Assembly (NCBI GenBank): GCA_036927565.1
Contig: JAYESD010000003.1
Coordinates: forward strand, 188,065,499-188,129,498
DNA length: 64,000 nt
Reading direction: 5' to 3'
From: Tuctoria greenei
Taxonomy: Eukaryota; Streptophyta; Magnoliopsida; Poales; Poaceae
In this document: piece after piece, positions 23,041 to 33,941 of the stretch
Layout: each line of letters begins with the position of its first letter
Position numbering within the stretch: position 1 is the stretch's first letter
Notes under the pieces: model-generated
Told to the model about the DNA's origin: nothing
Seen by the model: the letters and a program-made list of their open reading frames with translations, nothing else
The model's database searches: none
Made by a program: the position numbers and the translations under genes

Positions 23041-24003
23041 GGGTTATGTATCCTCATGGCTTAAATTGAAGGGGAGTTTTAAAACTTCGGAACTTTATGT
23101 TTGAATCTGAATTTAAAATAATATGAGAATAGTATTTCATACATATATTACTTTGTGATTCCTTTTACATGCTGAAAGTTCTTACTACATTACTCATGTT
23201 ATACATTTTGTAGTTTTCTTCATGACTAGTAATTGAAATAAGTACTTATACTAAATCTGGTCATGATCGAACTTTCTTGCCATTTTGAACTTGTTGCATG
23301 CTCATAAGTGCTTTTAATAATGAAAAATTAATCAATCAACTATCCACATGTTGAGCTTTTATGTTCGAATGAAAAAATGAGAAAAGATCAAGAGAATATG
23401 CATGCATCGCACTTCTTCTTTTGAGATGGCTTATCATTGCACTTAGATATGAACTTGGAAGAAGTTGTGTGTGACTAAAACCATATTCTTAAGCTTCTGA
23501 TTGTCAAATGACATAGGCTTAGCTTGGATGGTTAGAATAAGGCAGATGCACATATAATCTCTTGCAAATTTCATATAATCAAAATGTGTGCCTATAAAAA
23601 AGGAAAATTGGAGCAACAAGTATCAAGCCTTTAGGTTTTGAAATTGTTAAGTTTGTAAGATCATGACTTGATTAAATTGAAAACTACATTTGATCTCTAG
23701 CATGGCTTACACTACTTTTTGTATCTCATTATTGTGATAGTATAAGTTACTTGATAGTATCACTTGGATGAGCTTTGTTCTATATGTATATGGTATAATG
23801 TGCTCATAACAAATTAAAATTTCTCTTTTGTACCTTGCTGAATACATTGTCAAAGGTGGAAAAGTATGCAAGGGGGAGAAATAAGTATAGGGGGAGAATT
23901 TTATTTCTATCGACTTTCAAAAAGGGGAAGAAACTGTTTTCAAAACTTTTCATAAGAATAAGCCAATATTCGGATTTTAAGTGGTGTTGCCAATGCATTC
24001 ATC
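23041..24003 (+). other. Copia 3' noncoding spacer
   Basis: Nearly 1 kb of AT-rich sequence lies between the pol stop and the PPT with no conserved protein. It contains extra purine tracts (AAGGGGGAGAAA at about 23870 and AGGGGGAGAA at about 23890) that resemble the terminal PPT. Confidence 0.6.
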
Positions 24004-24013
24004 AAGGGGGAGA
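24004..24013 (+). other. Copia polypurine tract
   Basis: AAGGGGGAGA directly precedes the 3' LTR start at 24015, as expected for the plus-strand DNA primer. Confidence 0.8.
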
Positions 24014-24014
24014 T

Positions 24015-25243
24015 TGCGAGACCTATGTGTGCTTAATACATTGACTATGGCAATAAAAGTTTTGAATACTACCAAAAGACTTTTATCATCAAGATCTTAC
24101 TCTAGGTCCGAGCTCCAGCAAGGTCCAACGATAGGTCCGGCTAGGTAGCTCTGGCAAGGTCCGACGTAAGGCCCGACTTTCTTTCGCTAGGTCTGACTTC
24201 TTTGTCTAAATATGACTAGCTTTGGTTAACTGTAGCTCTAGGTCAGACTGGCTTTGGTTAGCTCCGGCGCTAGGTCCTACTAGCTTTGGTAAGTTTCGGC
24301 GCTAGATCCTGTTAGTTTTGGTAAGCTCTGGTTCAAGGTCTGGTTAGTTTTGGCAACGTCCGGAACAATATTGCAATGGTTCTGCTTTTACCTTGCAATA
24401 TTTCGAACTTGCTTTACATCTATGGAAAGTTTGCTTAGTATTCTTACTAAGTCTTTGGTTTGTGTTGGTGGTTATGGCTGATATCATTTTGCTATGGTTT
24501 GCAACATGCTTATGTGAGGTGCTCACATAAGGTGTTGTGGTTATCGGAACTAATGAGAGCCAAGTCGAGGACTTGTGCTCCGAAGTATCAGTTGTTTATT
24601 CATGTGCCGGTTTTTCTTGAATTTAAGACATCGCTAGTGACGAGATCCATTGAACTAGTCTTAGGGAGAATTGTGGTTGAGTTGATTGGGAGGTTGCGCA
24701 GCATGTTTGAATCAAGAACAATGCACATGAAGGTATTGTGGACGTCGTTGGAAGATGTTTGCACCTGTACAAGGAGTGCATGGACGTGGCTACATGGTTC
24801 TGAGGCGTGATGAAGAGATGTTGACGTAAAATTGGTCGGAAAGGTCCAACCGACTGTGTTATGGACTCAGGCTGCGGCTAAGTCATGTTTGACTCAAATA
24901 TGGAATGTTTTGAGTTGGTTATGATAGGATTTCGTGTGGGTGATGAATTGAAGTTGTTTTAGGAATGTAGGATACGTTCCTAAGGTGTTTGGAAGTCTTA
25001 AGAAATCTTCTATCTGCGTATAATAGAGTCTTGAGCAGTTATGGAATGTTTCGATTCGTAAATTGAGTAGGATTAGAGTCCTAGTTAGGACTGGGTTGGC
25101 CTAAGGGCTGGTTATATAACAAGAGAGGCCAGAGCTCATGGTGCACGACTTTAGGGCTGTTTCTCTTATGTGTTGATCAATAAATTTTGTAGTTTGAAGG
25201 AACTTTTGTGCCTTGTTCGTCCGACTTATTTTCGTCAAGTCTT
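24015..25243 (+). mobile_element. Copia 3' LTR, truncated
   Basis: It opens TGCGAGACCTATGTGTG and tracks the 5' LTR, including the TATA box (TTATATAAC at 25112-25120) and the CGTCAAGTCTT near 25233. It then diverges abruptly at 25243. The final 480 or so bases of the LTR, present at 16983-17465, are missing. Confidence 0.83.
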
Positions 25244-25401
25244 TCTACATGATCCATGTCGTCTTTTTATAGAGCTATATTGGCTAGGTTCTACACGATC
25301 CATGCAGTTTGGAGCTAGTTAAGTTCTACACGATCCATGATGATATACGAAGATTAAATAAATTAACAAAGAAGAAATATGCTCTTATGTTTCACAAATT
25401 T

Positions 25402-25403
25402 AG

Positions 25404-25450
<47 letters not shown>
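25402..25450. repeat. TA microsatellite
   Basis: A nearly perfect TA dinucleotide run of about 50 bases. Confidence 0.92.
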
Positions 25451-25454
<4 letters not shown>

Positions 25455-25461
25455 GCATATA

Positions 25462-25565
25462 CTACATCTGTCCCAAAATAAATGTAGCTCCAACAGCTTA
25501 TTACGGTAGTGTATTGCTAATTCAATTTCTGGCCAGGAACGACAAATATTAAAAACCGGAGGTAG
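25462..25565. mobile_element. Stowaway-like MITE, 104 bp
   Basis: The ends CTACATCTGTCCC and CCGGAGGTAG are imperfect inverted repeats flanked by TA on both sides (25460-25461 and 25566-25567). The internal AAAATAAATGTAG is also typical of Stowaway left ends. Confidence 0.55.
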
Positions 25566-26639
25566 TATGTAATTTCAGGATTTAGAAGTAATTGATACAC
25601 GGGTTATCTAATCAACAACTCAAAATGTTGTACTGTCGTTCCCGTTTTACAAATTTGTATTCCTAAGATTTTCACTTCCCACGGTTTTTACACTTTTTTC
25701 TTTCTTGTGGCTTTCTCGGATCGTACATTTTTCCTCTTCCTTCATTTCTACTTCCTCTGTCTCAAACAAACACTGTGAATTTATAAAACCATACCATCCG
25801 ATCCAAAATCTAAGACGGTCATGTAATATGACATTATCACTGTTATTTGGAATGACTACTTACAATGCTCTTTACTTTAGAAACAAGACAACAAAATGTG
25901 ATGTCATCTACAAGCATTCATGGTGGCCAACAAGCACCTGGTATAACTATAAATGTGTTTAGTATACAAATTAAAATATTTTAGAAAACATTAATTCCTT
26001 TGCACGATATGCAGAGAATATTGCAGCACATGATGTTTAGGAACCCCGAGATTCTTCACTCACTGGTACTACAATGCATGAAGCAATAGCAGGTATAGAT
26101 ATACAAATCCGAAATACTCCTTCAGTCCCAGCGTAACTTTACTTTTGGAGCTTAAAAAATGTCTCACTCCAACTCTATCGGTAGCTTCCAACTATCCATA
26201 TCACATCACATTACTACCTGCCTCTCTACCATGCCATTTGTTTTTGCAGAGCGTGTTAGTTTTTTACTCCTTTGGCATTGAATTTGGAGCATTTTGAGAG
26301 ACTACGTTCTATCCTTTAAATTTATTGGTGATGGGTATCATGGTCATTTGCATTCTTTGCTGAGACGATGTTTGAATCCTAGGAATAGAGATGAGTTGGG
26401 ATGGAGGGGGTATGTACTAGGCTCTATTAATTGTTTTAGCATGCCTTGCAATTCTACTTTCTTAGTCTTTATAGTTATCAGTTCATCAGTCTGTGTGATG
26501 GCGTGACTTTTTGATGCCTCCATGTTGTGCTCTCTCACCGCCGGCCACTCCGGCCAGCACCGGCGCCCACGCCCTACTGTATGTCACTTCAGTGTCCTCT
26601 TCGACGCATCTCCCTCGCCCATCGCCACGTCCCATCCTT

Positions 26640-27150
26640 CACGTACCATGATGACCCTACCGCTTGCAAATCCCTGGCCATTACTCGCCCTGCCACCAAT
26701 CCTCCTCGAGAGTTGCTCTGGGTGATCTCGACCAGACAAAAACCTCGCTTTGTTAAGCATCGCAAGTTGGGACTATGCAGTACTACACCTACAGTAGCTG
26801 CCACTGACAAGTGGACTTGATGTCTCATGGGCCCACATGTCAGTGGCAGCTACTGCAGGTGCAGTAATGTAGAGGATTTCAATCCCGCAAGCTGCCTGCC
26901 TTATCTATCTTGCATTCGCCACCTGCTGCCGCTGGCGTTCATTACTCCCCCTGCAACCAGTTCTCTTCGAGACGTGCTCCAGCTGCTGTTAGTCAGACCG
27001 AACCGGCGAACCCTATCTTTGTCTAGTCTAGCATTGCCAGCTGCATGCCCGCCCCCTCAGTCTTGCATGCTTTGTTGTTGTACTGAAAATCCTCTGCAGT
27101 ACTACGAGTGCAGTAGCGCCACTTACATGTGTACCTGATGGCTCATTTTA
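26640..27150 (+). repeat. Diverged direct duplication with an inverted third piece
   Basis: Unit 1 (about 26640-26830) and unit 2 (about 26925-27150) share an order of blocks: a CCCTGCMACCA segment, TCGAGA followed by TGCTC, then TGCAGTACTAC and GCAGTAGC/GCCACT. A piece of the same block lies inverted at 26833-26864 and pairs with 26783-26814 in a 32-base stem with a loop of 18 bases. I recognise no protein. Confidence 0.5.
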
Positions 27151-27184
27151 GGGTTTGAACAGCAACAAAGAAGTCAACAATGCA

Positions 27185-27284
27185 CTCCCCCCATCAAAAT
27201 AATTGTCGTTCAGACAATCCTAATTAGTTCATTTTTAATTCATTTGTTGGTATGGTACGACAATTAATATAAACTAGGAGGGAG
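27185..27284. mobile_element. Stowaway-like MITE, 100 bp
   Basis: CTCCCCCCATCAAAATAATTGTCG on the left and a near-complement ending CTAGGAGGGAG on the right form inverted ends. TA follows the right end (27285-27286); the left flank reads CA, one change from TA. Confidence 0.7.
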
Positions 27285-27444
27285 TAATAAAGAACAAAGA
27301 CGCGGTCGTCCCATGCTCATATTTGACGCACTCGTACTGAAGATGGTACGAACATCAGACTTTTCTTCTTTTCACACTATTTGTACATGATACTAAACTT
27401 GGTCAGGCGGTAATTTACTTTAATCGTTTACTGTTTGTATCAAT

Positions 27445-28990
27445 GTAACAGAAGGAAGGAAGTTAGGAAGAGGTGTGGCTAAAGGATTTATGGTTGCCAG
27501 CATACGCTATGCATCTGCAGTTAGTAGAACAGAGAATGTGAAGCTACCGATTCAGTTCACTAGGTTGGGTGTTTCGGTTGGTATTTATCAGCAGCACATT
27601 GTCGATTATGTGGTTATGTTAAAATAAAAACATGCACCCCTTATCGGTGTAAGAAAGTGGGTAGAGGTTGGCGATACTAACAATATAGAAATAGTACGAG
27701 ACATTCTGGTTAGTGTCGTCACACCCCACACAAGTGATTTTTTTCTTGCAATCTCCATCTTGTATGTTTACATCAATGTGTTATACAATGTACAGAATTT
27801 GTGGGACATGGAGGACACAGGGGAGAGCGCAAGAAAATTTTTGAAAATGGCTGGTGATCTCTACAAGGGGCGGCGCTCGACTTTGCATGCCACCTATAAG
27901 AGTTATTTGACCGATGAAGAACGTATATGAAACAAGGCTGATGACGTACTGGCGCCCGAGTGGTTGCACCTAATATAATATTTTGGGTCTGAGCGATTCA
28001 AGGTCAGCTAACTTTTTAATAGCTTCACATCATACAAAAACTATTTGATTCACATTCATTTGAGTAATTAATTCTTAAAATTATTACAGTCAATAAGCAA
28101 GACCAATTCTCAAAATAGAAGAAGACAAAAGACGAAACACTTGCTTGGCTCTAAATGATATGCCCAATTTAGTTACGAGTAGGTATGAAAAATAAATCAT
28201 GCTTTTTCTTTGCAGTGCAATCAATATGTATACCTACATGTAGAATCTTACTTGTATTTTACGCAGCAAGACCCAGAGACCGGAGAAGAACCCTATGAAA
28301 TACAACTGTGGGAGGCAAGCCATTTGAAGAACTGTGAATGGGCAAACGAGCAGACAGAAGTTGTACATGTGAGTAACACATCAAACAATCTCCAACTAAA
28401 TAAATATTTGCAATGTACCTATGACTTTTCTTTTCGTATATAGAGCCAGGCACGTGCCCAAGTGGACGACAAGGAAGCTGAGCAGGGAGGCCCAATTCCA
28501 AATGATAAGAGAAACCACATCTTCCAGCGTTATTATAGATCCTCAATCGGTTGTGCAGGATCACAAGTTTGGGGGCGTGGTTATATGGCAACCCTACTGG
28601 TCTTGAACGTGAATGTATGTGTATCCAGATGGCTGAACACCTCAACAACAATGTTCGAAACTTACAAGATAGAAATACAGGCCTCAATCATCAAGTGCAG
28701 GAGTTGGAAGGAAGAAATGATAGCTTAACCAGCCAGATGGACTGCATAAACCAGAAGAATGAAGACTTAAACCTTCAAGTCTAGAACTTAGAAGGTTAGA
28801 TAGCAGCTGATCGTGAACAGAGAGCTCAGGAAATGGAGGGCATGCGCCTCTCAATGATGGCTGAAGTGCGCAAAATGTTGGAGACTCCACAAAAGGGCCA
28901 ACAAAAGGACAACCAAAAGCGCAACCAAAATAAGGCAGCTGTTCAAATTAGTCCTGGTAGTCTTAGGCAAACTTTTAACACGCAAACATG
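27445..28990 (+). pseudogene. CACTA-2 PTTA/TnpA-like protein gene, multi-exon and decayed
   Basis: Exon-like blocks on the plus strand match plant PTTA/En/Spm accessory proteins. About 27450-27625 reads KLGRGVAKGFMVASIRYA; about 27790-27930 reads LHATYKSYLTDEER; the next block ends in GSERFK. About 28275-28370 reads ETGEEPYEIQLWEASHLKN; 28444-28600 continues with an Asp/Glu-rich linker; 28625-28985 is a Gln/Glu/Leu-rich coiled coil. Stops at about 27928 and 28784 and a frame change near 28600 make it non-functional. Family role: a DNA-binding partner of the transposase that recognises subterminal repeats. Confidence 0.65.
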
Positions 28991-29079
28991 TCACGTTAGT
29001 AATACATGAGTGTTGTTATGCGTGTTGCAATATCAATTGATGGATGTTTATTGTTAAACTCGTGATTCTATTGTTACTA

Positions 29080-30740
29080 ATATTCAAACCAGGTGCATTA
29101 GGATTCTACTGCCGCAAATCATAAAACATGACATTACAAATTTCTTTGTCACGAATGATAAATTGTTGCAATAGGAAGCTATTGCCACAAAATTACAAGA
29201 ACGTTGCAGCATAAACATTTGGCCACGACTCAAAAAACGTTGCACTAGACAGCTATTGCCACCACTCAGAAAATGTTGCATTACCACACTATTGCCACAT
29301 ATGACAAAATGTTGCATTACACCTCGATCGCCATAAATAATTAGACGTTGCATTATAATCATATTGCCACATATCAGAAATGCTGCATTACGAACCTATT
29401 GCCACATATCAGGAAATGTTGTATTACAAACCTATTGCCACAAATCAGGAAACGTTGCATTACAAACCACGCTTGTGAAATCGTTGCAATAAAATACTAT
29501 TTACCACAGAAGTTAAATTGTCGGAGTACCATACTATTTGCCACAGAAGTGTTATCGTTGCAATACCATACTATTTGCCACGAATGTGAAATCGTTAGTC
29601 TCAGTACCATACTATTTGCCACGGTTGTGTTATCGTTGCAATACCATACTATTTGCCACGAATGTGAAATCATTGCAATTATATACTAATTGCCACAGAC
29701 GCTAAATCATCGCAGTATCATACTATTTGTCACTGATGTGTAATCATTGTAATACTATACTATTTGCCACGAATGTGAAGTCGTTGCAATACCATACTAT
29801 TGCCACGAATGTGAAATCGTTGCAATAACATACTATTTGCCGTAGACGCTAAATCGTTGCAGTACCATACTATTTGCCACGGATGTGTAATCGTAGCAAT
29901 ATCATACTATTTTCTACGAATGCGAAGTCGTTGTGATACCATACTATTGCCACGAATGTGAAACCGTTGCAATACCGTGATATTCGTTGCAATACGTTAA
30001 ATCGTTGCAATACGTCAAATTGTTGCAATACTACACTATTTGCCATGGTTGTGAAATCATTGTAATAACATACTATTGCCATGAATGTGTAACCGTTGCA
30101 ATACCCTTCTATTCGTTGCAATACATTAAATCATCGCATTACGTTAAATTGTTGCAATATCGTACTATTTACCACGAATGTGAAATCGTTGCAATAACAT
30201 ACTATTGACACGAATGTGTAACTGTTGCAATACCCTGCTATTTGTTGCAATATGTTAAATCGTCGCAATATTTTAAATCGTTGCAATATCATACTATTTG
30301 CCACAAGTATGAAATCATTGAAATAACATACTATTGCCACGAATGTGTAATTGTTGCAATACCATTCTATTCGTTGCAATAAGTTAAATTGTCACAATAA
30401 ATATATCGTTGCAATACCATACTATTTGCCATGAATGTGAAACCACTGCAATAACATTCTGTTTGCCACAAATATAGAATTGTTGCAATACCGTACTATT
30501 CGTTGCGATACGTTAAATCGTTGCAATACGTGAAATTGTTGCAATAACATACTATTTGCCATCGATGTAAAATCGTTGCAATACCATACTATTTGCCACG
30601 GATGTCAAGTCATCGCAATAACCTATCGCCACGAGACTTATGCCAATGATTCGTAAAAACTATCGCCACGTTCTTTTCGTTGCAACAGTGACCTGTTGCG
30701 ACGAAAACGACCTAATGCGGCGGATTTTTTCGTTGCAATA
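29080..30740 (+). repeat. Subterminal repeat array of CACTA-2
   Basis: Roughly 40 repeats of a unit of about 37-40 bp combine GTTGCAATACCATACTATT with TTGCCACGAATGTGAAATC. Towards the end the motif shifts to CGTTGCAA and GCGACGAAAA. All units point the same way. In CACTA elements such arrays bind the TnpA-type protein. Open frames across the array are translations of the repeat. Confidence 0.88.
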
Positions 30741-30762
30741 AGCCGGAATCCTTGTAGTGATT

Positions 30763-31600
30763 TCTTTTTCTGCCAACATAGCAAGATGAAACAATCTGTT
30801 AACAGTATCATATTCCTTATAATAAACAATGTCCTGAATTTCACGTCTCAACCCCCATAAAAACGAGTTATTTTATCATCCACATCTTCTACAACCCCGT
30901 AGCGCAACATACCCTTTTATAGCTCTTGATAGTACTCATCTACGGAGATGTTACCTTGGTCTAAACGCTGTAATTTTTTACGAATGTCCCACTGAAAATA
31001 AGGAGGAACAAATCAAACATGCATAGCTTCTTTTAGTCTATCCCATTTTGGAGGATCAGTTCTATTTTTAGCAAGTTAATTCCACCATAAGATAGCAATG
31101 TCCTTAAAGTCACTAGTGGCTTGATGAACTTTATGTTGTTCAGGAATAACATGGGCATTAAATTTTTGCTTTACTGTCATCTCCCAATCAAGATAAGATA
31201 GCATCATAAGCACTAGAAAAGATGGTGTAGTAAATTTCACTTTAGCAAAAGGATCATTATGTGGGCAATTATAATTGTTATGACGATCATTGTTATTGTA
31301 ACGATTATTACCTCCCATACCTCGACGATAAAGTGGAAGTTGTGGCTGATAATCATGCTCTTCCATATCGTAAGCATCATCTTCACGTCCCTCAGCTAGA
31401 GGTAGCCGAGCCTCAAAAGTATCCATTCGAACAGCAAGATTAGTAATTTGGCGATTCTAGTTCGCGAATAACTCCTCCATTGATGTGTTGTTTTTGGTGA
31501 ACATATATGTCACCGTGTTCATCATATCACGTAACTCAGCATGTTGAACAAATTCCTCATCATTGTTTTCTCCTACCATTGTTAGTAGGAAAAAAGACAA
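30763..31600 (-). pseudogene. Gypsy L3 gag, N-terminal and capsid part, decayed
   Basis: The minus strand reads from MVGENNDEEFVQHAELRDMM (about 31600) through a Tyr/Asn/Arg linker to DPFAKVKFTTPSF. It continues to a capsid region (YLDWEMTVKQKFNAHVIPEQ, IAILWWN, RKKLQRLDQGNISVDEYYQEL) and then IQDIVYYKEYDTVNRLFHL before the CACTA-2 end. This is a standard Ty3/gypsy retrotransposon gag. Stops after FAN, WWN and MHV and a frameshift near 30890 disable it. Confidence 0.83.
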
Positions 31601-32802
31601 TAAAAAGATGTTATCCCTATCAACTACAAAGGACAGTGGCAATGTCAAAGGTGGAAGGAAAACACTCTCTCTCGCTCAAGCGTCTTACCACGCTCTTACA
31701 ATTGTTCTTACTGATACAGCAAGTCGTGTGGACGGTGAGATAAACCAATGGAGCATGGGATGATTGCAAAGGTATATGTTATGCCCAAGAGAAAGGTGGA
31801 CCTTGGATGGCACAATATGGTGACTAATGAGCAGAAATTGTTAACAGCTGAATAAAGTTGAATAAGAATTCAATGTAGGAAATTGTTGCTAGTTAACCAA
31901 GTGCTATAGGCCCATCACAACACGAGGAAGTAGCAAGATAAAAGAAATACAAAATGATATAACCAAGAATCACAACACAAGTGGTATAGGTCAATTGCTT
32001 TAATATGCGTGCTCTTCACTAATTTTTTCTTTTTTCTAATACTTTTTTGATATTTTTTCCTTACTTAAAAGCATGTAAATAGGAAGAACATTAATTTTCT
32101 GCTCAATTGGATGTAATATGCGGCCTATAAAAAATCAAGAAGGTTCTTTAAAATTCGTGCTGAAACTTCGAAGGCTGGATAGCCTATCTTCTGAGGGGAA
32201 TTTGGGCAATCTAAGCTGCAAAAAATCAGATGCAAAATTTCGCGTAGATCAATTTGAAAAAAAATGCCTGATTTCGAGTTCGTATGCAAAAGTTATGGCC
32301 GTTTTAAGGTAGGTTGTCCGAGTTACGGTTTTTGATGTTGATTCCAACTCGGTTTAAGAATAGATCTCACAATCGGATATGAAAATGTTTGAAACTTTGC
32401 ACGGCAACTGATGGGATGGTGTGTGATGATTCAAAGATGACTTCCACAAAGGTTTGTCACCTAATCTAGGTTGGCGATGCGGGAGTTCACGCAAGGCAGC
32501 TAGCTAGGGCAAACCGATGAACATAGTGGCTCGGTTTGTTACATAAGGATTGTGGAATAGGTGTCGAACAACAAGAAAACAAGGAAAAAACACGATAACT
32601 AGAACCCAAAACACAAAGCTAAACTAGCAACAAGACTCGACCACACGAATGAAACTCTACAATGCAAACTAAAAATTGAAACTACGGGCACTATAGTCTA
32701 GGAAGCGGTAATACAATTTTTTGTGGCCTTTTTGTGGACTTTAGGTATGAAACAAAACTAATCTAATGGAAGAAAATTGAAGCTACCTCATGGCAACCTT
32801 GA
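31601..32802 (-). other. Gypsy L3 untranslated leader
   Basis: About 1.2 kb lies between the PBS and gag start with no conserved protein and AT-rich composition. Nothing else is recognised. Confidence 0.6.
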
Positions 32803-32814
32803 AATCTGATACCA
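32803..32814 (-). other. Gypsy L3 primer binding site
   Basis: The minus strand reads TGGTATCAGATT, matching an initiator tRNA-Met type site over its first ten bases. It starts five bases inside the LTR edge at 32820. Confidence 0.75.
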
Positions 32815-32819
32815 ATTAA

Positions 32820-33121
32820 TGAGAGGATTAGGCTTGATCTTCCGAAAGGTAAGTCGATTGAGGTGGAGATCTCGACGTTGATGATCTGCAACACTCGAGC
32901 AGCTCGAATATCTCTGCAATCACTACACCACTACTCCGTTGGTTATCAACCGTGCTGCACACACTTGACCTCGCCAAGAAGGCTAATCCCTGCAAGTGCA
33001 ACCGAGAACACAAGCAAGAATGTAGAAGATGCGATTTGAAATGATGAAGTTGGGGTCTCGCAAACCGTAAAACGGCGAAATTGTTTATCTAAACAAAACC
33101 CACCAAATATGGCCGGCTGTA
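32820..33121 (-). mobile_element. Gypsy L3 5' LTR fragment
   Basis: The inner edge is TGAGAGGATTAGG (plus strand). It matches 34002 onward and 62932 onward, including GAGATCTCGACGTTGATGAT and CAAGTGCAACCGAGAACACA. Similarity ends at about 33121, leaving about 300 of perhaps 650 bases. Confidence 0.78.
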
Positions 33122-33941
33122 GTATTCGAGGCTTGAAGTCAAATCAAGATCTTGCTTCAAATCATACAAGGATTTGTTGAGGCAATAGACAAAGTTTGGA
33201 TGAGCTAAATCAAGAATTCGAGAGGGCTGCTCATAATAGACTATCTAGATTATCATGCAGAAAGACATTCTTCATATAAAGCTGGTGAATAGGAAAGTCA
33301 CAAGAGAGTGCAAACAGATAGAATTATACCAGACTTCACTACAGGGTTGAAAGTATCATTGAAGTCAATACCAGGCTGCCGAGTAAAACCAGGAAGGATC
33401 CAACAAGCCTTGTAGGAACCAAGAGAACCATCCATGTGAATTTTTTGGCGAAAAACTCACTTGCGAGTCACGACATTTGCACTTGAAGGATGAAACACAA
33501 GATCTAATGTGTTGTTGGCCTGCAGGGCAGTGAACTCCTAAGTCATAGCCTATCACCAATTGGGTTCAGCGACAGCACCATGATAACTATTTGACAACGG
33601 TGATAGAGTCGATGCTTGAAGATTCAGGTGCTGTAGCAGGAGGCGAAGAGCATTGTTCTTAGAGGTCCACATCGTGTGCTCGTTATCAGTGGGAGGCACC
33701 TCAAGCATGGACTATGGGAAACAAGCAAAAGTCAGATGTTGTGGAGAGCAGTCAAGGCAATCGTAAGGGATTTGAAGCCTGGTGGAGCACGGTGCAGTGG
33801 AGAGGTGCTAGAGGTAGAGCTTGGGGCGGTCGGATTGCCCTGAGACATAGTTGAACCACTAGTTGAACAAATACTCACACGCTCTCTATGTGACGTGGTG
33901 GTCTCACCACTTGGCCTAGTAGCCTGACCTCACGTGCGGAC
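33122..33941 (-). pseudogene. Copia RT fragment, decayed
   Basis: The minus strand carries the start of a copia reverse transcriptase: NLQASTLSPLSNSYHGAVAE (about 33630-33570), then EFTALQANNTLDLV and SSANVVTRK (33520-33460), GFTRQPGIDFNDTFNPVVKS (33385-33325) and, after a frameshift, IHQLYMKNVFLHDNLDS (about 33290-33240). It differs from the copia at 19892-23040 and belongs to another lineage. Stops and frameshifts are frequent. A hAT element interrupts it at 33942; whether the remainder continues at 50988 is uncertain. Confidence 0.75.

Larger units (their letters stand above)
15712..25243 (+). mobile_element. Ty1/copia element with two LTRs, defective
   Basis: The order is 5' LTR (15712-17465), PBS, gag, protease, integrase, RT, RNase H, PPT, truncated 3' LTR (24015-25243): the copia order with integrase before RT. 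Gag with a long coiled-coil extension and a pol-to-LTR spacer of nearly 1 kb suggest the SIRE/Maximus lineage, though I hold that loosely. At least eight in-frame stops and two frameshifts make it inactive. Because the 3' LTR end is missing, no target duplication can be tested; the left flank is AAACT. Confidence 0.88.
25244..27440. other. Low-copy sequence with MITEs and a duplicated GC-rich module
   Basis: Three copies of a TCTACAYGATCCATG motif lie at 25243-25330, followed by a long TA run (25402-25450) and a small Stowaway-like MITE. From 26520 to 27150 composition rises and a duplicated module appears (see separate entry). Short ATG-started frames here show no recognisable domain. I see no convincing host exon. 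Confidence 0.5.
27440..30759 (+). mobile_element. CACTA-2: right-hand part of a second CACTA transposon
   Basis: The right end, CGGAATCCTTGTAGTG at 30759, is a CACTA terminus (CACTACAAGG on the complement). Inside it are a 1.7 kb subterminal repeat array and, further left, a decayed PTTA/TnpA-like gene on the plus strand. No matching left terminus CACTACAAGG is present upstream in the window, so the element is truncated or rearranged. The right flank (from 30760) is gypsy L3 gag, which it evidently entered. Confidence 0.8.
30763..33121 (-). mobile_element. Gypsy L3, 5' portion (LTR fragment, PBS, leader, gag)
   Basis: On the minus strand this reads 5' LTR (32820-33121, its outer part missing), PBS, a 1.2 kb leader and gag to 30763, where CACTA-2 cuts in. 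The LTR is related to copies at 34002-50310 and 62932 onward. The outer LTR edge is replaced at about 33122 by copia sequence. The Ty3/gypsy lineage is not settled. Confidence 0.78.

Noticed and set aside
26125..26280. Another Stowaway MITE suggested by ACTCCTTCAGTCCCAGCG
   Set aside because: Only a left-end-like sequence is present; no matching inverted right end was found.
29080..30740. CRISPR-like regularly spaced repeats
   Set aside because: The spacers are themselves repeats, there are no cas genes and the DNA is clearly a plant nuclear transposon end.
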